This document shows, piece by piece, positions 18,324-25,622 of a stretch of 42,979 nucleotides of DNA (positions within the stretch are counted from its first letter, which is position 1; each line of letters begins with the position of its first letter). The position numbers and the translations under genes are program-made. Location: the NCBI GenBank assembly GCA_903847275.1, contig CAINDC010000001.1, positions 1-42,979 of the forward strand, in the 5' to 3' direction. The notes below the pieces were generated by a model that saw nothing but the letters and a program-made list of their open reading frames with translations, was not told the origin of the DNA and ran no database searches. Origin of the DNA: an uncultured Pseudomonadota bacterium (GTDB lineage: Bacteria; Pseudomonadota; Gammaproteobacteria; Methylococcales; Methylomonadaceae).

Positions 18324-18457
18324 GCTAATCTTATGCAAAATTGGTAATTGATGATTTTAAAGTTACTTGATTTTCAACAACTTTTCAAAATCGAGATGGC
18401 GTTTATTTTAATGTATCCTATTGATTTTATTACCTGCATTGGTTTGTGGGGACTATC
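18296..18457 (+). repeat. MITE-like 162-bp repeat, copy 2 (inverted relative to copy 1)
   Basis: The terminal inverted repeats are 28 bp with a single mismatch, outermost GATAGTCCC, innermost GCAGGTAA. The length equals copy 1 exactly. The two copies are in opposite orientation and flank ntrY (16032-18173). It carries no gene of its own. Its right end abuts the terminator hairpin at 18458. Confidence 0.85.
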
Positions 18458-18487
18458 AAAAACGCGACTTTTTAGGGTCGCGTTTTT
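18458..18487. terminator. Bidirectional hairpin terminator, copy A
   Basis: An 11-bp stem (AAAAACGCGAC at 18458-18468 with GTCGCGTTTTT at 18477-18487), loop TTTTTAGG. T runs flank it on both strands. On the minus strand it follows the 79-aa gene by 14 nt. The same hairpin, stem and loop, occurs again at 19609-19637. Confidence 0.85.
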
Positions 18488-18501
18488 TGTTTTGGTACCA
18501 T

Positions 18502-18741
18502 TTATTTTTGAGTTGTATTTTTTACGTCACTATCAACAACACTAGTCTTATCAATTTTTATTTGATTATTTTGGCTGTTTGATCGTTGAGTGTCATTAGT
18601 TACATCATTCTGTCTTTTATCAATAACAATGTTGTCTACATTTGTGCTGAGAACATTGTTATTCTCTGTATTTCCCCAAACCGCTGTAAATGGAATACTA
18701 CTTAGGAAAACATTAACAACTACAATTTTTAATAACTTCAT
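18502..18741 (-). CDS. Small exported Asn/Asp/Thr-rich protein
   Basis: 79 residues from the ATG at 18741: signal peptide MKLLKIVVVNVFLSSIPFTAVWG, then a low-complexity polar tail rich in Asn, Asp, Thr and Ser with several acidic residues. Its start overlaps the stop of the 55-aa gene by the ATGA arrangement, showing translational coupling. An upstream in-frame ATG lies inside that gene. No family is recognised. The polar tail full of hydroxyl and acidic side chains would be a conceivable substrate for ester crosslinking, but nothing shows this. Confidence 0.65.
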   Translation of the reverse strand: MKLLKIVVVNVFLSSIPFTAVWGNTENNNVLSTNVDNIVIDKRQNDVTNDTQRSNSQNNQIKIDKTSVVDSDVKNTTQK

Positions 18742-18905
18742 TTCACTACGCCCGTTTTTCCATCTACACAACGTAATACTGCTAATGCCTCACCATGTGT
18801 TTCGTCAAAATATGCAGCAGCAGTCATGCACGCTCTTAGACTGGTAAATTGAATCGTGGTAACTGGGGTAGATGCGTAAACCCACATCATAATTAACGTA
18901 ACCAT
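18738..18905 (-). CDS. 55-aa small protein
   Basis: A gene below common length cut-offs. The ATG at 18905 is preceded by AGGAG at good spacing. The protein has a hydrophobic start (MVTLIMMWVYASTP), TTIQFTSLRACMTAAAYFDE, and a late VLRCVDGKTGVVK, with two Cys. Small proteins of this layout (hydrophobic start, IEF-like strand, one Cys in each half) are common in phages and islands, but I cannot name a family. It is coupled to the next gene by a 4-nt ATGA overlap, and 40 nt separate it from the 194-aa gene upstream, so three genes form one minus-strand unit. Confidence 0.75.
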   Translation of the reverse strand: MVTLIMMWVYASTPVTTIQFTSLRACMTAAAYFDETHGEALAVLRCVDGKTGVVK

Positions 18906-18945
18906 TTTAAAATCTCCTGTTTAAAATACACCTTATAGTCTTTAA

Positions 18946-19530
18946 TCAACCATTGAATGGCTGAATAAACTTTTTAGCTTGCCTATAGTCTAAAACCTTC
19001 TCGTTTTGATTTTTCAAATTAAAAACATGATATTCGTCACCGACTGCATTCCCCCCACAAGCTGTCACGACCAATAAAAGAGACTCAACGCCTTTATATT
19101 CAACGCATGACATTTCAGAATAGCAACTAGGATCTAATGTGATGTCATTGTCATCAAAACTCAAAACAGGGCTAAAATCCACTGGTGTCCAACGCATTCC
19201 GCGTGCAAATTGAATTTTCGTTGCTGAACACTGTAAAGTCCCAACAGTCTGTTCTTCTAGTGAGTACAATTTCCCATTATTAAGACTTACCCGCTGATTT
19301 TTCTTTTTTTTAGCCGTTTTCTTTTTTGTATTTTGTTTTGCAGAATCTTTTTTCTCATCAGCAAAAAGCGTTTTTTCTACCGCTGTACCTGCTAACGCGC
19401 CACTAACAGTTTTTGCTCCCCATTTCAAAACACCAGAAAGTGAATTTGCAAAAATCATTGGGCTAAACAACAAAATTGCCAACATCATCACAAATTTGAG
19501 AATCGTAGTCTTAGATAATTTGATTGCCAT
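18946..19530 (-). CDS. Exported hypothetical protein, 194 aa
   Basis: I start it at the ATG at 19530 giving MAIKLSKTTILKFVMMLAILLFSPMIFAN, a clear signal peptide. Longer in-frame starts run through the terminator hairpin at 19609 and are unlikely. After the signal come a short glycine/alanine segment (SGVLKWGAKTVSGALAG), a strongly basic stretch KKTAKKKKNQR (about 73-83), and a C-terminal domain with four cysteines. The pattern suggests an exported or periplasmic protein with one or two disulfides. No family recognised; the ribosome binding site is weak. Confidence 0.7.
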   Translation of the reverse strand: MAIKLSKTTILKFVMMLAILLFSPMIFANSLSGVLKWGAKTVSGALAGTAVEKTLFADEKKDSAKQNTKKKTAKKKKNQRVSLNNGKLYSLEEQTVGTLQCSATKIQFARGMRWTPVDFSPVLSFDDNDITLDPSCYSEMSCVEYKGVESLLLVVTACGGNAVGDEYHVFNLKNQNEKVLDYRQAKKFIQPFNG

Positions 19531-19608
19531 AAAAATTCTAATTTTGTTATGAAATTTTTTATTTTTGTTTTTCAATAATTTTATGCACACCATGTCGTGC
19601 AAACACAT

Positions 19609-19637
19609 AAAACGCGACTTTTTAGGGTCGCGTTTTT
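19609..19637. terminator. Bidirectional hairpin terminator, copy B
   Basis: A 10-bp stem (AAAACGCGAC at 19609-19618 with GTCGCGTTTT at 19627-19636) with loop TTTTTAGG, the same as the hairpin at 18458. It lies 17 nt past the end of the 163-aa gene on the minus strand and so ends the graspetide operon. Confidence 0.85.
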
Positions 19638-19653
19638 CATAAAGCAATAAACG

Positions 19654-20145
19654 TTAAAGTTTTCCTTTTACTCGTTTTTCAATTTCGTAAATAGATAAAA
19701 AATTGGCAGGTTTATAGATGAAATCGCTTAATACAAGTGGTATCGAAAACTTATGCTTTCCAGATCTTGCAATTTCATTCCTAACCAAATTGTTATTTAT
19801 GATAATTTCAGTGGGGAAATAAATCGGTACGCAATTATAATTGGGCAACAAAGGTAACTTCGCTATCCAACTGTATGAAAAAGCCCTAGCATCTGTTTTA
19901 AGAGGTGCCAAAATAAGCATTGGTATTTCATTATTACAACCATGTGGTTCATCCGTATAAAATTCAACATAACTTTGTTTTAACGAACGCTCCGTTTCTG
20001 CCTCCAATAAAGGCTTTAAAAAATCGTTTAACGCCTTAACTAAATCAGTAAAATAAGCCGACGAGCAAATAAAATTTTCTACATCTTTGTTTGCACTAAT
20101 TTCTTGTACAACATCTGGAAAAAGACCAATTTGACTAAGATTCAC
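19654..20145 (-). CDS. Unknown protein, third gene of the graspetide-type operon
   Basis: 163 residues, GTG start at 20145 with GGAG six bases upstream, 23 nt after the ATP-grasp stop. It has no signal peptide and no long hydrophobic helix, so it is probably cytoplasmic. Notable stretches are VEFYTDEPHGCNNEIPMLIL and NYNCVPIYFPTEIIINNN. I do not recognise the family. Position directly behind the ligase, before the terminator, makes it a candidate accessory factor for maturation, immunity or export. Confidence 0.7.
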   Translation of the reverse strand: MNLSQIGLFPDVVQEISANKDVENFICSSAYFTDLVKALNDFLKPLLEAETERSLKQSYVEFYTDEPHGCNNEIPMLILAPLKTDARAFSYSWIAKLPLLPNYNCVPIYFPTEIIINNNLVRNEIARSGKHKFSIPLVLSDFIYKPANFLSIYEIEKRVKGKL

Positions 20146-20168
20146 AATTCACTCCAAAAAATTAAACA

Positions 20169-21059
20169 TCAATTTGGCAAAAGATATTTTGCCACCATTT
20201 TTACTAAACCAATTTCTTCCGAATAATCCAAAAATACCCATTGACCATTTGCATTGAATTCAAGAAAAATTAAATCGTCGTTTAACGTCATCAAATCCAA
20301 ACGCCCAAAATCAACGCCTAAATCGTTTGCAAAGTTCACAATCGACGTTGATTGTTTTTCAGTCAAATCAAACAAAAACCACTCTTTTTTGTTCATGTCG
20401 AAAGTTTGTTCTTTTCGCCAGTCCAAACCTTCTAAATCACCACGACTACGATAAAAAGCAAACTGTTTATCTCCACAAATAAAAATAGTCACATCTGCAT
20501 CGCTAGTAATTTTTTCTTGCAAAAACCACTGAAACTCAGGATGCAAGGTTTCTGCTTTAACTTCCGTTGTGAATAATGCTTTGTTAGTTGTTGTCAGTCC
20601 AGATGTTAAAGACTTTGCAACAGTTGGCTTGTTTTCGAGTTTTTCCAAACCGCCAAGTCCCAATGTAATCAACGTATGAGGAATTTTGAAATAATTTGAG
20701 GCAATGTTGAGAATGTTCATTTTTCCCATGTGATTATGAAAATCATGGGGGTTGCCTTTTGCTAAACCTTTTAATCGACACCAATGATACAGTTCACGAC
20801 AAACATATTTCGCTTCCTCAACAATAAAGGGTTCTTCATCCATCAAATAAAAACTAAACGCTTTCCACCAAAACGCACTCGTCACTGTATTTGAATTGAT
20901 ATTGTGACCAACAGGATTTGAAATTTCCCAATAATCAGGCGTGAATTGAAAACGATATTCTTTGAATAAATCGTAATTAAACCGAAAAACATTCGTCCCC
21001 AATTCTTGAATAAGACGGTCGCTAGTGCCATCCAGCGAACCTGTAAATAATAACAGCAC
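20169..21059 (-). CDS. Graspetide-type (MvdC/MvdD-like) ATP-grasp peptide ligase
   Basis: 296 residues. I start it at GTG 21059 because GGAGA sits six bases upstream; the TTG two codons earlier would sit directly on that site. The sequence follows the layout of RiPP-modifying ATP-grasp ligases: a pre-ATP-grasp N-terminus (VFRFNYD), FWWKAF at 63-68, a lysine near 149 (VAKSL), DWRKEQ from 213, and the metal/ATP site RLDL...FLEFNANGQW with Asp255, Glu267 and Asn269. The final NxNGQW motif is characteristic of graspetide ligases, which use ATP to join Thr/Ser or Lys side chains to Asp/Glu in a precursor. It is directly downstream of a 66-aa precursor candidate. RimK-type enzymes are the alternative, but the WW block and NGQW end favour graspetide. 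Confidence 0.85.
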   Translation of the reverse strand: MLLLFTGSLDGTSDRLIQELGTNVFRFNYDLFKEYRFQFTPDYWEISNPVGHNINSNTVTSAFWWKAFSFYLMDEEPFIVEEAKYVCRELYHWCRLKGLAKGNPHDFHNHMGKMNILNIASNYFKIPHTLITLGLGGLEKLENKPTVAKSLTSGLTTTNKALFTTEVKAETLHPEFQWFLQEKITSDADVTIFICGDKQFAFYRSRGDLEGLDWRKEQTFDMNKKEWFLFDLTEKQSTSIVNFANDLGVDFGRLDLMTLNDDLIFLEFNANGQWVFLDYSEEIGLVKMVAKYLLPN

Positions 21060-21080
21060 TAGCAATCTCCAAATTTTTAA

Positions 21081-21281
21081 TCAATCGTTGTCGTTATCTC
21101 TAGGACTGCCGTGACTGTCGAATGTAGCAGTTCCATTGTTAGTTGATTGATAAATAGGCTCATTATTCATAGAAACAACTACTTGTTCTTGATGACTGTA
21201 TTTTGTTTGTTCATCGATTGTAATCGCGGCAGGTGCTGCGGCAAGAGCCAATGGTGTAATTAACGCTGCAATTGTAAGCAT
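21081..21281 (-). CDS. Putative graspetide precursor peptide (66 aa)
   Basis: ATG at 21281 with a strong AGGAGA seven bases upstream. The N-terminus is a hydrophobic leader (MLTIAALITPLALAAAPAA) without basic residues, followed by a polar middle and a C-terminal tail TATFDSHGSPRDNDND. Thr47, Thr51, Thr53, Ser56 and Ser59 are possible hydroxyl donors; Asp55, Asp62, Asp64 and Asp66 are possible acceptors. The typical microviridin leader motif PFFARFLE is not present. The gene is the first of the operon, 21 nt before the ligase. The precursor role is inferred from size, position and composition. Confidence 0.65.
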   Translation of the reverse strand: MLTIAALITPLALAAAPAAITIDEQTKYSHQEQVVVSMNNEPIYQSTNNGTATFDSHGSPRDNDND

Positions 21282-21300
21282 GATTTTCTCCTTGAGAATT

Positions 21301-21336
21301 TTGTGAATTTTTATCGCAAACCGTCTGTGACGGTAA
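21301..21336 (-). promoter_or_regulatory. Candidate promoter of the graspetide-type operon
   Basis: On the minus strand, TTACCG (21336-21331) and TAAAAA (21313-21308) are 17 bp apart, about 27 nt from the precursor start. The -35 match is poor. It overlaps a palindrome at 21320-21334. Confidence 0.35.
21320..21334. promoter_or_regulatory. Palindromic operator candidate (XRE regulator site)
   Basis: A perfect 6-3-6 inverted repeat, ACCGTC-TGT-GACGGT, in the gap between the divergent precursor gene and the XRE gene. It lies across the -35/spacer of both predicted promoters, as expected of an autorepressor site. Confidence 0.45.
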
Positions 21337-21355
21337 GCGGCGAGTAGTGTAAAAT
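21327..21355 (+). promoter_or_regulatory. Candidate promoter of the XRE regulator gene
   Basis: GTGACG at 21327-21332 and TAAAAT at 21350-21355, spacer 17 bp. The -35 overlaps the palindrome. A leader of about 55 nt would precede the ATG at 21416. Confidence 0.4.
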
Positions 21356-21415
21356 CGCGTTCACCTATTTACCAACAACAAACAGTGGTTACATACACCC
21401 TTTCAGTGTGGATTT

Positions 21416-21814
21416 ATGAAAATACATGAAAAAATACGTTCAATGCGTGAGTCTAGCAATTGGTCACAAGAAGAAATGGCGGACAAACTCAATATGTCGG
21501 TAAATGGCTATTCAAAAATTGAACGCGGTGAAACAAATCCCCATATTCCAAAATTAAAACAAATCGCCAAAGAATTTAATGTAGATTTACTTGAATTGAT
21601 GTCTGAAAACAGAAATGTTTATTTAATTAGCGATAACGGAAACAATCATGGTTGCAACGTCATCGGCTCATCAACCGAAATCGCCTTTGAAATTCAAAAA
21701 TTAAAATCTGACCTTGAACACAAAAACGAAATTATTGAGTTGCAAAAACGTGATATTTTGCGATTAGAAGAAATGCTTGAGTTAATGAAATCTGTGAATT
21801 TGGAGCGAACATGA
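21416..21814 (+). CDS. XRE-family transcriptional regulator with coiled-coil tail
   Basis: 132 residues. Residues about 1-60 form a Cro/C1-type helix-turn-helix (IRSMRESSNWSQEEMADKLNMSVNGYSKIERGETNPHIPKL). A short linker follows, then a helical stretch from about residue 83 (IAFEIQKLKSDLEHKNEIIELQKRDI) that looks like a dimerising coiled coil. It diverges from the putative precursor operon with a palindrome between, so control of that operon is likely but unproven. Its stop overlaps the start of the next gene by ATGA. Confidence 0.85.
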   Translation: MKIHEKIRSMRESSNWSQEEMADKLNMSVNGYSKIERGETNPHIPKLKQIAKEFNVDLLELMSENRNVYLISDNGNNHGCNVIGSSTEIAFEIQKLKSDLEHKNEIIELQKRDILRLEEMLELMKSVNLERT

Positions 21815-22206
21815 AATCAAAATTAGTTGTTGCGGCACTTTTGTTGGCGTTACCTTTTGTGGCGAACGCTGACCGATATGGACATCGTGGCGGACATCAT
21901 CGCGGCGGCGGTAATCAGTGGATTGCACCTGCCATTATCGGTGGCGCGATTGTAGGTTCAGCAATATATGGCATTACTCGCGATGATGAACCGCAATATG
22001 AACATAATGACAGACATTACCGCCGAGAATTAACGCAACGTGAAATTCGAGAAGAACAATTAAGGCAACGTGAAATGGAACTTGAACGCCGTGAACATGA
22101 GTATTACGAACGTCAAAATCGCGCCCGTGGTTACAATCGTGAAAATTGCAAAGAGTATTATCGCGATGATGGCAATTCAAATTATTACTCAAGAAATTGC
22201 TGGTAA
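21811..22206 (+). CDS. Exported basic/glycine-rich hypothetical protein
   Basis: 131 residues: signal peptide MKSKLVVAALLLALPFVANA, then a His/Gly/Arg-rich stretch (DRYGHRGGHHRGGG), a glycine-zipper-like hydrophobic segment (IAPAIIGGAIVGSAIYG, about 45-61), a charged helix rich in Glu/Arg, and a Tyr/Asn-rich tail with two Cys. Such layouts are seen in envelope-associated proteins. The His cluster could bind metal. Coupled to the XRE gene by a 4-nt overlap. Confidence 0.75.
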   Translation: MKSKLVVAALLLALPFVANADRYGHRGGHHRGGGNQWIAPAIIGGAIVGSAIYGITRDDEPQYEHNDRHYRRELTQREIREEQLRQREMELERREHEYYERQNRARGYNRENCKEYYRDDGNSNYYSRNCW

Positions 22207-22285
22207 CACGCATAAGTCAGTAATTTTGAATAATATCATTCGCGCATGAGCTGATTTTGCTAGAATAGCGCAAACAAACACAGTA

Positions 22286-22321
22286 CGGATTAGCTGCATC
22301 GTTGGCTAATCCGATTTTTTT
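22286..22321 (+). terminator. Rho-independent terminator before lepA
   Basis: A 9-bp stem (CGGATTAGC at 22286-22294 with GCTAATCCG at 22305-22313), a 10-nt loop, then a long T run. It ends the XRE/131-aa unit 80 nt after the stop, or could act as an attenuator for lepA 27 nt downstream. Confidence 0.85.
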
Positions 22322-22347
22322 ATCGTCAAATTACAAAAAAGAAGCCC

Positions 22348-24147
22348 GTGGATTTAAAACATATTAGAAACTTCTCCATCATCGCGCACATTGATCATGG
22401 CAAATCAACGCTCGCCGACCGTTTTATTCAACTTTGCGGCGGCTTATCTGACCGCGAAATGTCGGCACAAGTGCTTGATTCAATGGATATTGAAAAAGAA
22501 CGTGGCATTACAATTAAAGCGCAAAGCGTCACGCTTGATTTCAAAGCGGCTGATGGTGAAACGTATCAACTCAATTTTATTGACACACCAGGACACGTTG
22601 ATTTTTCGTATGAAGTGTCGCGTTCTTTAGCAGCGTGCGAAGGTGCATTACTTGTTGTCGATGCCGCGCAAGGCGTTGAAGCACAAAGCGTAGCGAATTG
22701 TTACACCGCGATTGAACAAGGGCTAGAAGTTGTACCTGTTTTAAACAAAATCGATTTGCCGTCAGCTGAACCCGAACAAGTCAAAAACGAAATTGAAGAA
22801 GTTATTGGTATTCCCGCTGATGAAGCGTTGATGATTAGCGCGAAAACAGGTTTGGGCGTGAAAGACGTTTTAGAGCAACTCGTTTTAAAAGTACCTTGTC
22901 CTGTTGGTGATGCAGATGCACCGTTGCAAGCCTTGATTATTGATTCGTGGTTTGACAGTTATTTGGGTGTCGTGTCTTTAGTTCGCATCATGAACGGCAG
23001 CATCAAGCGCAAACAAAAAATCACGATTATGTCCACGGGCAAATCCTTTTTGGCTGAAAAAGTGGGCGTATTTACACCAAAGCGGGTTGAAAAAGAAATT
23101 TTAAACACGGGCGAAGTGGGCTTTTTAGTCGCAGGCATCAAAGATATTTTCGGTGCGCCCGTTGGTGATACGGTCACATGGACAGATAACCCTGCTGCCG
23201 AACAACTAACAGGTTTTCAACGTGTTCAACCGCGTGTTTTTGCGGGTTTATATCCTGTGAGTTCAGATGATTACGAAGGTTTGCGCGAAGCCTTAAATAA
23301 ATTGAATTTGAATGATGCGTCATTGCAATTTGAACCTGAAACCTCTCAAGCATTAGGTTTTGGATTCCGTTGCGGATTCTTGGGAATGTTGCACATGGAA
23401 ATTGTGCAAGAACGGCTTGAACGTGAATATGACGTAGATTTAATTACCACTGCACCAACCGTAATTTACGAAGTCATTACGCAAACGGGTCAAACCATCA
23501 TGGTGGATAACCCTGCAAAATTACCTGAAAACGGCACGGTTCAAGAAATTCGTGAGCCGATTATTCGTGCAAACATTCTTGTACCCGAAACGTATGTCGG
23601 AAATGTGATTACGTTGTGTATTGAAAAACGTGGTGTACAAAAAGATATGCAATACGTTGGACGACAAGTGTCGTTACATTACGAAATGCCGTTAAACGAA
23701 GTCGTGCTAGATTTTTTTGACCGTTTAAAATCAGTGAGTCGTGGTTTTGCATCGTTTGATTATGAATTCTTACGCTTTCAAGTCGCGTCATTGGTGAAAT
23801 TAGATGTGTTAATTAACGGTGAAAAAGTCGATGCGTTGTCGAGTATCGTTCATCACGATTTGAGCGTAAAACGCGGACGTGATTTAGTCGAAAAGATGAA
23901 AGATTTGATTCCTCGTCAAATGTTTGAGATTGCGATTCAAGCGGCGATTGGTTCAAAAGTCATTGCGCGTTCGACGGTAAAAGCCATGAGTAAAAACGTA
24001 TTAGCGAAATGTTACGGCGGCGATATTTCGCGCAAGAAAAAACTACTCGAAAAACAAAAAGCAGGTAAAAAACGCATGAAACAAGTGGGCAATGTTGAAA
24101 TTCCACAAGAAGCGTTTTTAGCGGTTTTGAAATTGAACAAAGAATAA
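22348..24147 (+). CDS. lepA: Elongation factor 4 (LepA)
   Basis: 599 residues, the usual length. GTG start. G1 motif [11 protein letters not shown]3 DTPGHVDF, G4 NKID and the LepA-specific C-terminal domain ending [23 protein letters not shown]. LepA is a translational GTPase that remodels ribosomes and acts in 30S assembly or under ionic stress. It heads the lepA-lepB-rnc-era cluster. Confidence 0.97.
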   Translation: MDLKHIRNFSIIAHIDHGKSTLADRFIQLCGGLSDREMSAQVLDSMDIEKERGITIKAQSVTLDFKAADGETYQLNFIDTPGHVDFSYEVSRSLAACEGALLVVDAAQGVEAQSVANCYTAIEQGLEVVPVLNKIDLPSAEPEQVKNEIEEVIGIPADEALMISAKTGLGVKDVLEQLVLKVPCPVGDADAPLQALIIDSWFDSYLGVVSLVRIMNGSIKRKQKITIMSTGKSFLAEKVGVFTPKRVEKEILNTGEVGFLVAGIKDIFGAPVGDTVTWTDNPAAEQLTGFQRVQPRVFAGLYPVSSDDYEGLREALNKLNLNDASLQFEPETSQALGFGFRCGFLGMLHMEIVQERLEREYDVDLITTAPTVIYEVITQTGQTIMVDNPAKLPENGTVQEIREPIIRANILVPETYVGNVITLCIEKRGVQKDMQYVGRQVSLHYEMPLNEVVLDFFDRLKSVSRGFASFDYEFLRFQVASLVKLDVLINGEKVDALSSIVHHDLSVKRGRDLVEKMKDLIPRQMFEIAIQAAIGSKVIARSTVKAMSKNVLAKCYGGDISRKKKLLEKQKAGKKRMKQVGNVEIPQEAFLAVLKLNKE

Positions 24148-24158
24148 CGGTGATATAA

Positions 24159-24935
24159 ATGGATTTTGATTTTTCATTTTTTTTATTTGTCGCGACGGTG
24201 GTAACAGGAGTTATTTGGGGCGGTTATGCGTGGTATTTGAAACGTCAAAATGTCCCTTATGATATTGAAAAAGAACCAATTTTAGTTGAATACGCGCATT
24301 CCTTTTTCCCTGTTGTGTTAATTGTATTTTTGCTGCGTTCGTTTATTGCCGAGCCATTTCGGATTCCGTCTGGTTCAATGATGCCGACGTTGTTGGTGGG
24401 TGATTTTATTTTGGTGAATAAATTTACCTACGGCATCCGTATTCCTGTGATTAACAAAAAAGTCATCGAATTAAGTCAGCCTAGACGTGGCGATATTGTC
24501 GTTTTTCGTTATCCAAAAAATCCTGAAATTGATTATATTAAACGGCTGATTGGTTTACCACACGATAAAATTTCGTATATAAACAAACGATTAACTGTAA
24601 ATGGGCAAGCGATTCCTGAAACCGCGTTGGGAGAATATCAAGGCGTAGGTCAAGGCGAAGATATGACAGGCGCGGCGAATTTCTTGGAAAATTTGACTGG
24701 CGTGGAACATCAAATTTTGAATCGTGATGGCGTGCAATCGGTTGAATTTACTTACACAATTCCCGAAGGTCAGTATTTCATGATGGGCGACAACCGCGAT
24801 AACAGTAATGACAGTCGCTATTGGGGAACGGTTCCTGAAGAAAATTTAGTAGGTAAAGCGTTTTTTATTTGGATGAGTTGGGATTGGCAACACAAAGGTG
24901 TTGATTTTTCACGGATTGGAACGGTTTTGAAATAG
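24159..24935 (+). CDS. lepB: Signal peptidase I
   Basis: 258 residues with two N-terminal transmembrane segments (about 5-25 and 48-63). Catalytic Ser73 in RIPSGSMMPTLLVGDFILV and the Lys128 base in DYIKRLIGLP are present, and MGDNRDNSNDSRYWG is the box E motif. It removes signal peptides from exported proteins at the outer face of the inner membrane. Its stop abuts the rnc start. Confidence 0.96.
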   Translation: MDFDFSFFLFVATVVTGVIWGGYAWYLKRQNVPYDIEKEPILVEYAHSFFPVVLIVFLLRSFIAEPFRIPSGSMMPTLLVGDFILVNKFTYGIRIPVINKKVIELSQPRRGDIVVFRYPKNPEIDYIKRLIGLPHDKISYINKRLTVNGQAIPETALGEYQGVGQGEDMTGAANFLENLTGVEHQILNRDGVQSVEFTYTIPEGQYFMMGDNRDNSNDSRYWGTVPEENLVGKAFFIWMSWDWQHKGVDFSRIGTVLK

Positions 24936-25622
24936 ATGATGAAAAAACCAGAAGTATTAAGCAAAAAATTAGGCTTAGTTTTTAACGATCCGAAATTATT
25001 TATCCGTGCGTTGACACATCGCAGCGTGAGTTCTAGCAATAATGAACGACTAGAATTTTTAGGTGATGCAATTTTAGGTTTTGTGATTGCCGAACAATTA
25101 TATATTTTGTTCCCAGATGCACCCGAAGGCGTATTAAGTCGTTTACGCGCCAGTTTAGTGAATCAACGTTCGTTGGCGGAATTGGCACGAGAACATAATT
25201 TAGGTGATTATTTATTACTCGGTTCAGGTGAACTAAAAAGTGGTGGTTTTCGTCGTGATTCCATTTTATCTGATGCGGTTGAAGCCATTATTGCCGCGCT
25301 CTATCAAGATCAAGGAATGCCCGCGTGCCAAAAATGGGTGATTGAATTGTTTGCTGAAAAATTAAAAAACTCCTCATTAAACACGGGACAAAAAGACCCC
25401 AAAACTCGTTTGCAAGAATTCATGCAAGCCAAACAATTAGAATTACCACACTACGAATTATTGACGGCATCGGGTTTGGCACATGAACAAACATTTAAGG
25501 TTCAATGCAAAATTTCGTTATTGTCTTCACCCAGCATCGGCGCAGGCGTAACTCGTAAAGGCGCAGAACAAGCTGCTGCCGAAATCCTCCTCGAATTATT
25601 AGCTAAGGAATACAAAATATGA
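24936..25622 (+). CDS. rnc: Ribonuclease III
   Basis: 228 residues: RNase III domain with the signature NNERLEFLGDAILGFVIAE and second acidic motif SDAVEAIIAALYQDQG, followed by a double-stranded-RNA-binding domain (about 154-224) ending AAAEILLELLAKEYKI. It cleaves structured RNA, notably the 30S rRNA precursor. Directly behind lepB; overlaps era by 4 nt (ATGA). Confidence 0.96.
   Translation: MMKKPEVLSKKLGLVFNDPKLFIRALTHRSVSSSNNERLEFLGDAILGFVIAEQLYILFPDAPEGVLSRLRASLVNQRSLAELAREHNLGDYLLLGSGELKSGGFRRDSILSDAVEAIIAALYQDQGMPACQKWVIELFAEKLKNSSLNTGQKDPKTRLQEFMQAKQLELPHYELLTASGLAHEQTFKVQCKISLLSSPSIGAGVTRKGAEQAAAEILLELLAKEYKI

Noticed and set aside
18348-18545. A 65-codon hydrophobic open frame
   Set aside because: It is made of the 162-bp repeat and the terminator hairpin read through; not a real gene.
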